A stretch of 64,000 nt of DNA from contig OX365953.1 in NCBI GenBank assembly GCA_947247005.1, forward strand, positions 3,353,001 through 3,417,000, read 5' to 3'. The notes under the pieces were generated by a model. That model had not been told where the DNA came from. It saw nothing but the letters and a program-made list of their open reading frames with translations, and did not search any database. The position numbers and the translations under genes are program-made. Shown here piece after piece: positions 62,186-64,000 of the stretch. The stretch's first letter is position 1. Each line of letters opens with the position of its first letter. Source of the stretch: Spisula solida. Taxonomy: Eukaryota > Mollusca > Bivalvia > Venerida > Mactridae.

Positions 62186-62484
62186 ATGTCGAATGTTACG
62201 ATACGGCACGTTAACTCACTCGGTTTGAAGTATGAAGTATTGAAAGAAATTAAACACTGGAAACAAACATGCACGGACTGTGTTAGTGAAGTGCGAGGAA
62301 ATATTAATTCATTGCGAGAATCTCGTGCCACGATAAAGCGTGAAATAAATGTTGCACGTGCACAGCTCGAGACCGCGGTCCGGAGACTGGAAGAGGAGTG
62401 CGAGCGAGAATTATCTAGCATGGTGACTGATGAAATGCGAACAATGGCAGACTTTGTTGAGAAGTTAGAATATAACCGTAAAAG
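62186..62484 (+). CDS. TRIM-like coiled-coil/NHL gene, exon 1 only (unit B)
   Basis: This is the collinear partner of 23,656-23,954, with the same 299-base length and GTAAGG donor. Visible residue changes are Y to C, Y to N, A to T and H to Y within the coiled coil. The remaining exons, if present, would lie right of the window. Confidence 0.75.
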
Positions 62485-62533
62485 GTAAGGTTTCAGGGTA
62501 ATGTTTTATCAAAGCACTTACGAAAATCTTAAA

Positions 62534-62735
62534 GTTGCGCTCAAATTTAAATTCTTTATAATTCTTTAACAACTGCAAGTTGGTGATGTATATGGTTTGT
62601 AGGAGTTTATTAACTGATTCAGTATTAGTTTTGCAGCTCCATTAACCACACTTTATAATTGTAAAAAAAGTATAAAGAATTTAAATTTGATCGTAAGTTT
62701 ACGATTTCCGTAAGTCCTTTGATAAAACAGTACCC
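62534..62735. mobile_element. Unit-B-specific insertion of the GATCGTAAGTTTACGATTTC repeat
   Basis: It interrupts a sequence continuous at 23,990-24,010 in unit A. The flank with AAAGCACTTA and AAAATCTTAAA appears on both sides in unit B, so about 35 bases of target are duplicated or were rearranged. It lies in the first intron of the NHL gene copy. Confidence 0.6.
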
Positions 62736-63287
62736 TGGATACTATTTAAACAAAGCACTTATTAAAATCTTAAACTTACTGAGACCCTCCGCAGAATAAA
62801 GTGGTTGGCTTACATTTTTGGCCAATATATCTTTGGCCGAAGGTCATTGGTAAAATAGGCAGGGATAAAACAGATTGATCCTCTCAGTCGAACGCAGAAA
62901 ATCCTCACCATTTATTGGCACAGTGTTCTGTAATGATGAACATACTTTTGACTTACGTATAGGCCTATTTGTACAATTCGAATAGTAATTGATGTACGTA
63001 AGAGTTAAACGAAACATATTGGACCTGGTTAACGCGGTCCAGGAGTGCCGTAAAGCCGTGCCGTAAATATCGTCCGGCACTCCCAGACTGTGCAATAAAT
63101 ATTTAAATGAGCTTAACGTGACTTTAGCCAATCCATGCATTGATCCGTCAATGACGTCAGGATAATATCAACGTCGCCATGACGTCGCGCTAATTGTGCC
63201 GCTAAATTTTGGCTGAAACATATGCAGCGTACATCACCCATTTGAACAATAATGAGCGTTATCTAAGGTTATGTGATAAATAGAATC

Positions 63288-63710
63288 TTTTATTATTTGC
63301 TTTCAATGGATTACGGAGGTTTTTCAGTGAAAATAACAGTGAAAATAACAGTGAAATTACCACTTTGTTATTTTCACTGTTTCATAGGCTGGCTCCAGTA
63401 TCGTTCAGAAAAAGAAACGTAACGTCAACGGCGCCGGGCTTTAAAATGTACGTTACGTCATCATGACGTCACAATTGTCACGTCGTGACGTTCCAATTTC
63501 GACGAGATTTTTCTAATTAAGCCAATTACGCCACCCTTTTAAGAGAAATTGAAGCATTTAATAAACAGAAAATTTGTTGATTTTTGGTGAAAGATCAATT
63601 TTATTTCACCCGTGATCACATAAAATTATACTGATATTATATTGATTTTCTGTGATCACTCGATGAAATAAATTACGATCTTACACCAAAATCAACAAAT
63701 ATCCTCTATA
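63288..63710. mobile_element. Unit-B-specific insertion with two hairpins
   Basis: It is absent from unit A, where GAATCTTA continues into CATTCGTGCTC. One hairpin uses CAGTGAAAATAACA and GTTATTTTCACTG (63,327-63,380). A second, larger one (63,572-63,700) pairs ATTTGTTGATTTT with AAAATCAACAAAT and has TGTGATCAC near its apex. Between them are several TGACGTCA-like motifs. It is non-coding. Confidence 0.6.
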
Positions 63711-63715
63711 CATTC

Positions 63716-63820
63716 GTGCTCATTACATACGAGTTTTATTAAACTCGTCAACAAAAACAATATGACACTCGGCTTTATCGTTTTATACACTCGTTTAATA
63801 AAACTCGTATGTAATGAGCA
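63716..63820. mobile_element. Foldback element in NHL intron 1 (unit B)
   Basis: It has the same arms and loop as 24,901-25,006, here next to an additional 420-base unit-B-specific insertion. Confidence 0.7.
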
Positions 63821-64000
63821 GTCATACAAGATCCTCTATCTAATACATGTGTAGATGTAAAATTTCGTAAAAGTTAAACAAAATATGTTGGAGCAGGTTA
63901 ACTAGTGAAAATATTGCGTTGTAGCTGTTAATTTGTATATTTCCTTTTGTGTATTTCGTGCACTGCTGTTTCTGTTAGGTGCTATAGTCCAGTTAGTTTT

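Larger units (their letters stand above)
40803..64000. repeat. Large direct duplication, unit B
   Basis: This is the second copy of 1-25,173. Base 40,803 matches base 1, and the match runs to the right edge of the window. Unit B alone carries a 350-base pogo-like insertion (47,388-47,737), about 200 bases at 62,534-62,735 and about 420 bases at 63,288-63,710. Homology probably extends left of 40,803: the hydrolase gene of this unit has its last exon at 39,775-39,917, whose unit A partner would lie outside the window. A real tandem duplication and uncollapsed haplotypes are both possible. Confidence 0.95.

Noticed and set aside
1..64000. CRISPR arrays, bacterial operons or rRNA genes
   Set aside because: No regularly spaced short repeats, ribosome-binding-site operons or rRNA-like blocks are visible. 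The gene structure is eukaryotic throughout.

Overview
The window looks like a compact, AT-rich stretch of an invertebrate nuclear genome, most likely a bivalve mollusc. The genes have introns. They encode expanded lophotrochozoan-type families: a TLDc-GTPase of the IFI44 type, a TRIM-like coiled-coil/NHL protein, and a secreted mosaic of Ly6, ShK-like, thrombospondin-1 and scavenger-receptor domains. Introns and spacers are full of foldback elements, tRNA-derived SINEs and short DNA transposons. The species assignment is inference.

The dominant structure is a large direct duplication. Bases 1 to about 25,170 (unit A) reappear from 40,803 to the right edge (unit B). The offset is 40,802 bases at the left and falls to 38,530 at base 23,656, because the copies differ by many insertions and deletions. 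Window edges cut both ends, so the full repeat unit is not visible. It may be a true tandem duplication or two haplotypes placed end to end by the assembler.

Unit A, left to right: one exon of an alpha/beta-hydrolase (minus strand, 589-809); a 12-exon secreted-protein gene (minus, 3,850-17,013); a SINE-rich spacer (17.0-23.6 kb); and exon 1 of the coiled-coil/NHL gene (plus, 23,656). The interval present once in this window then holds the rest of the NHL gene (to 29,022), a transposon-rich spacer, the IFI44-like gene (plus, 33,517-38,521) and the last exon of the unit B hydrolase (39,775-39,917). Unit B repeats the hydrolase exon (with an in-frame stop), the whole 12-exon gene (44,646-56,803) and NHL exon 1 (62,186-62,484).

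The most notable object is the 12-exon gene. I rebuilt it exon by exon: every junction has GT/AG sites and the phases close on one frame of 569 residues. The order is Ly6/uPAR, ShK-like, four TSP1, two SRCR. All twelve exons have identical lengths in both copies although the introns have gained and lost hundreds of bases. Its first exon (start codon and signal peptide) was not found. With a TRIM-like NHL protein and an IFI44-like GTPase beside it, the locus resembles an innate-immunity or self/non-self recognition cluster; that role is inferred from domain families only.
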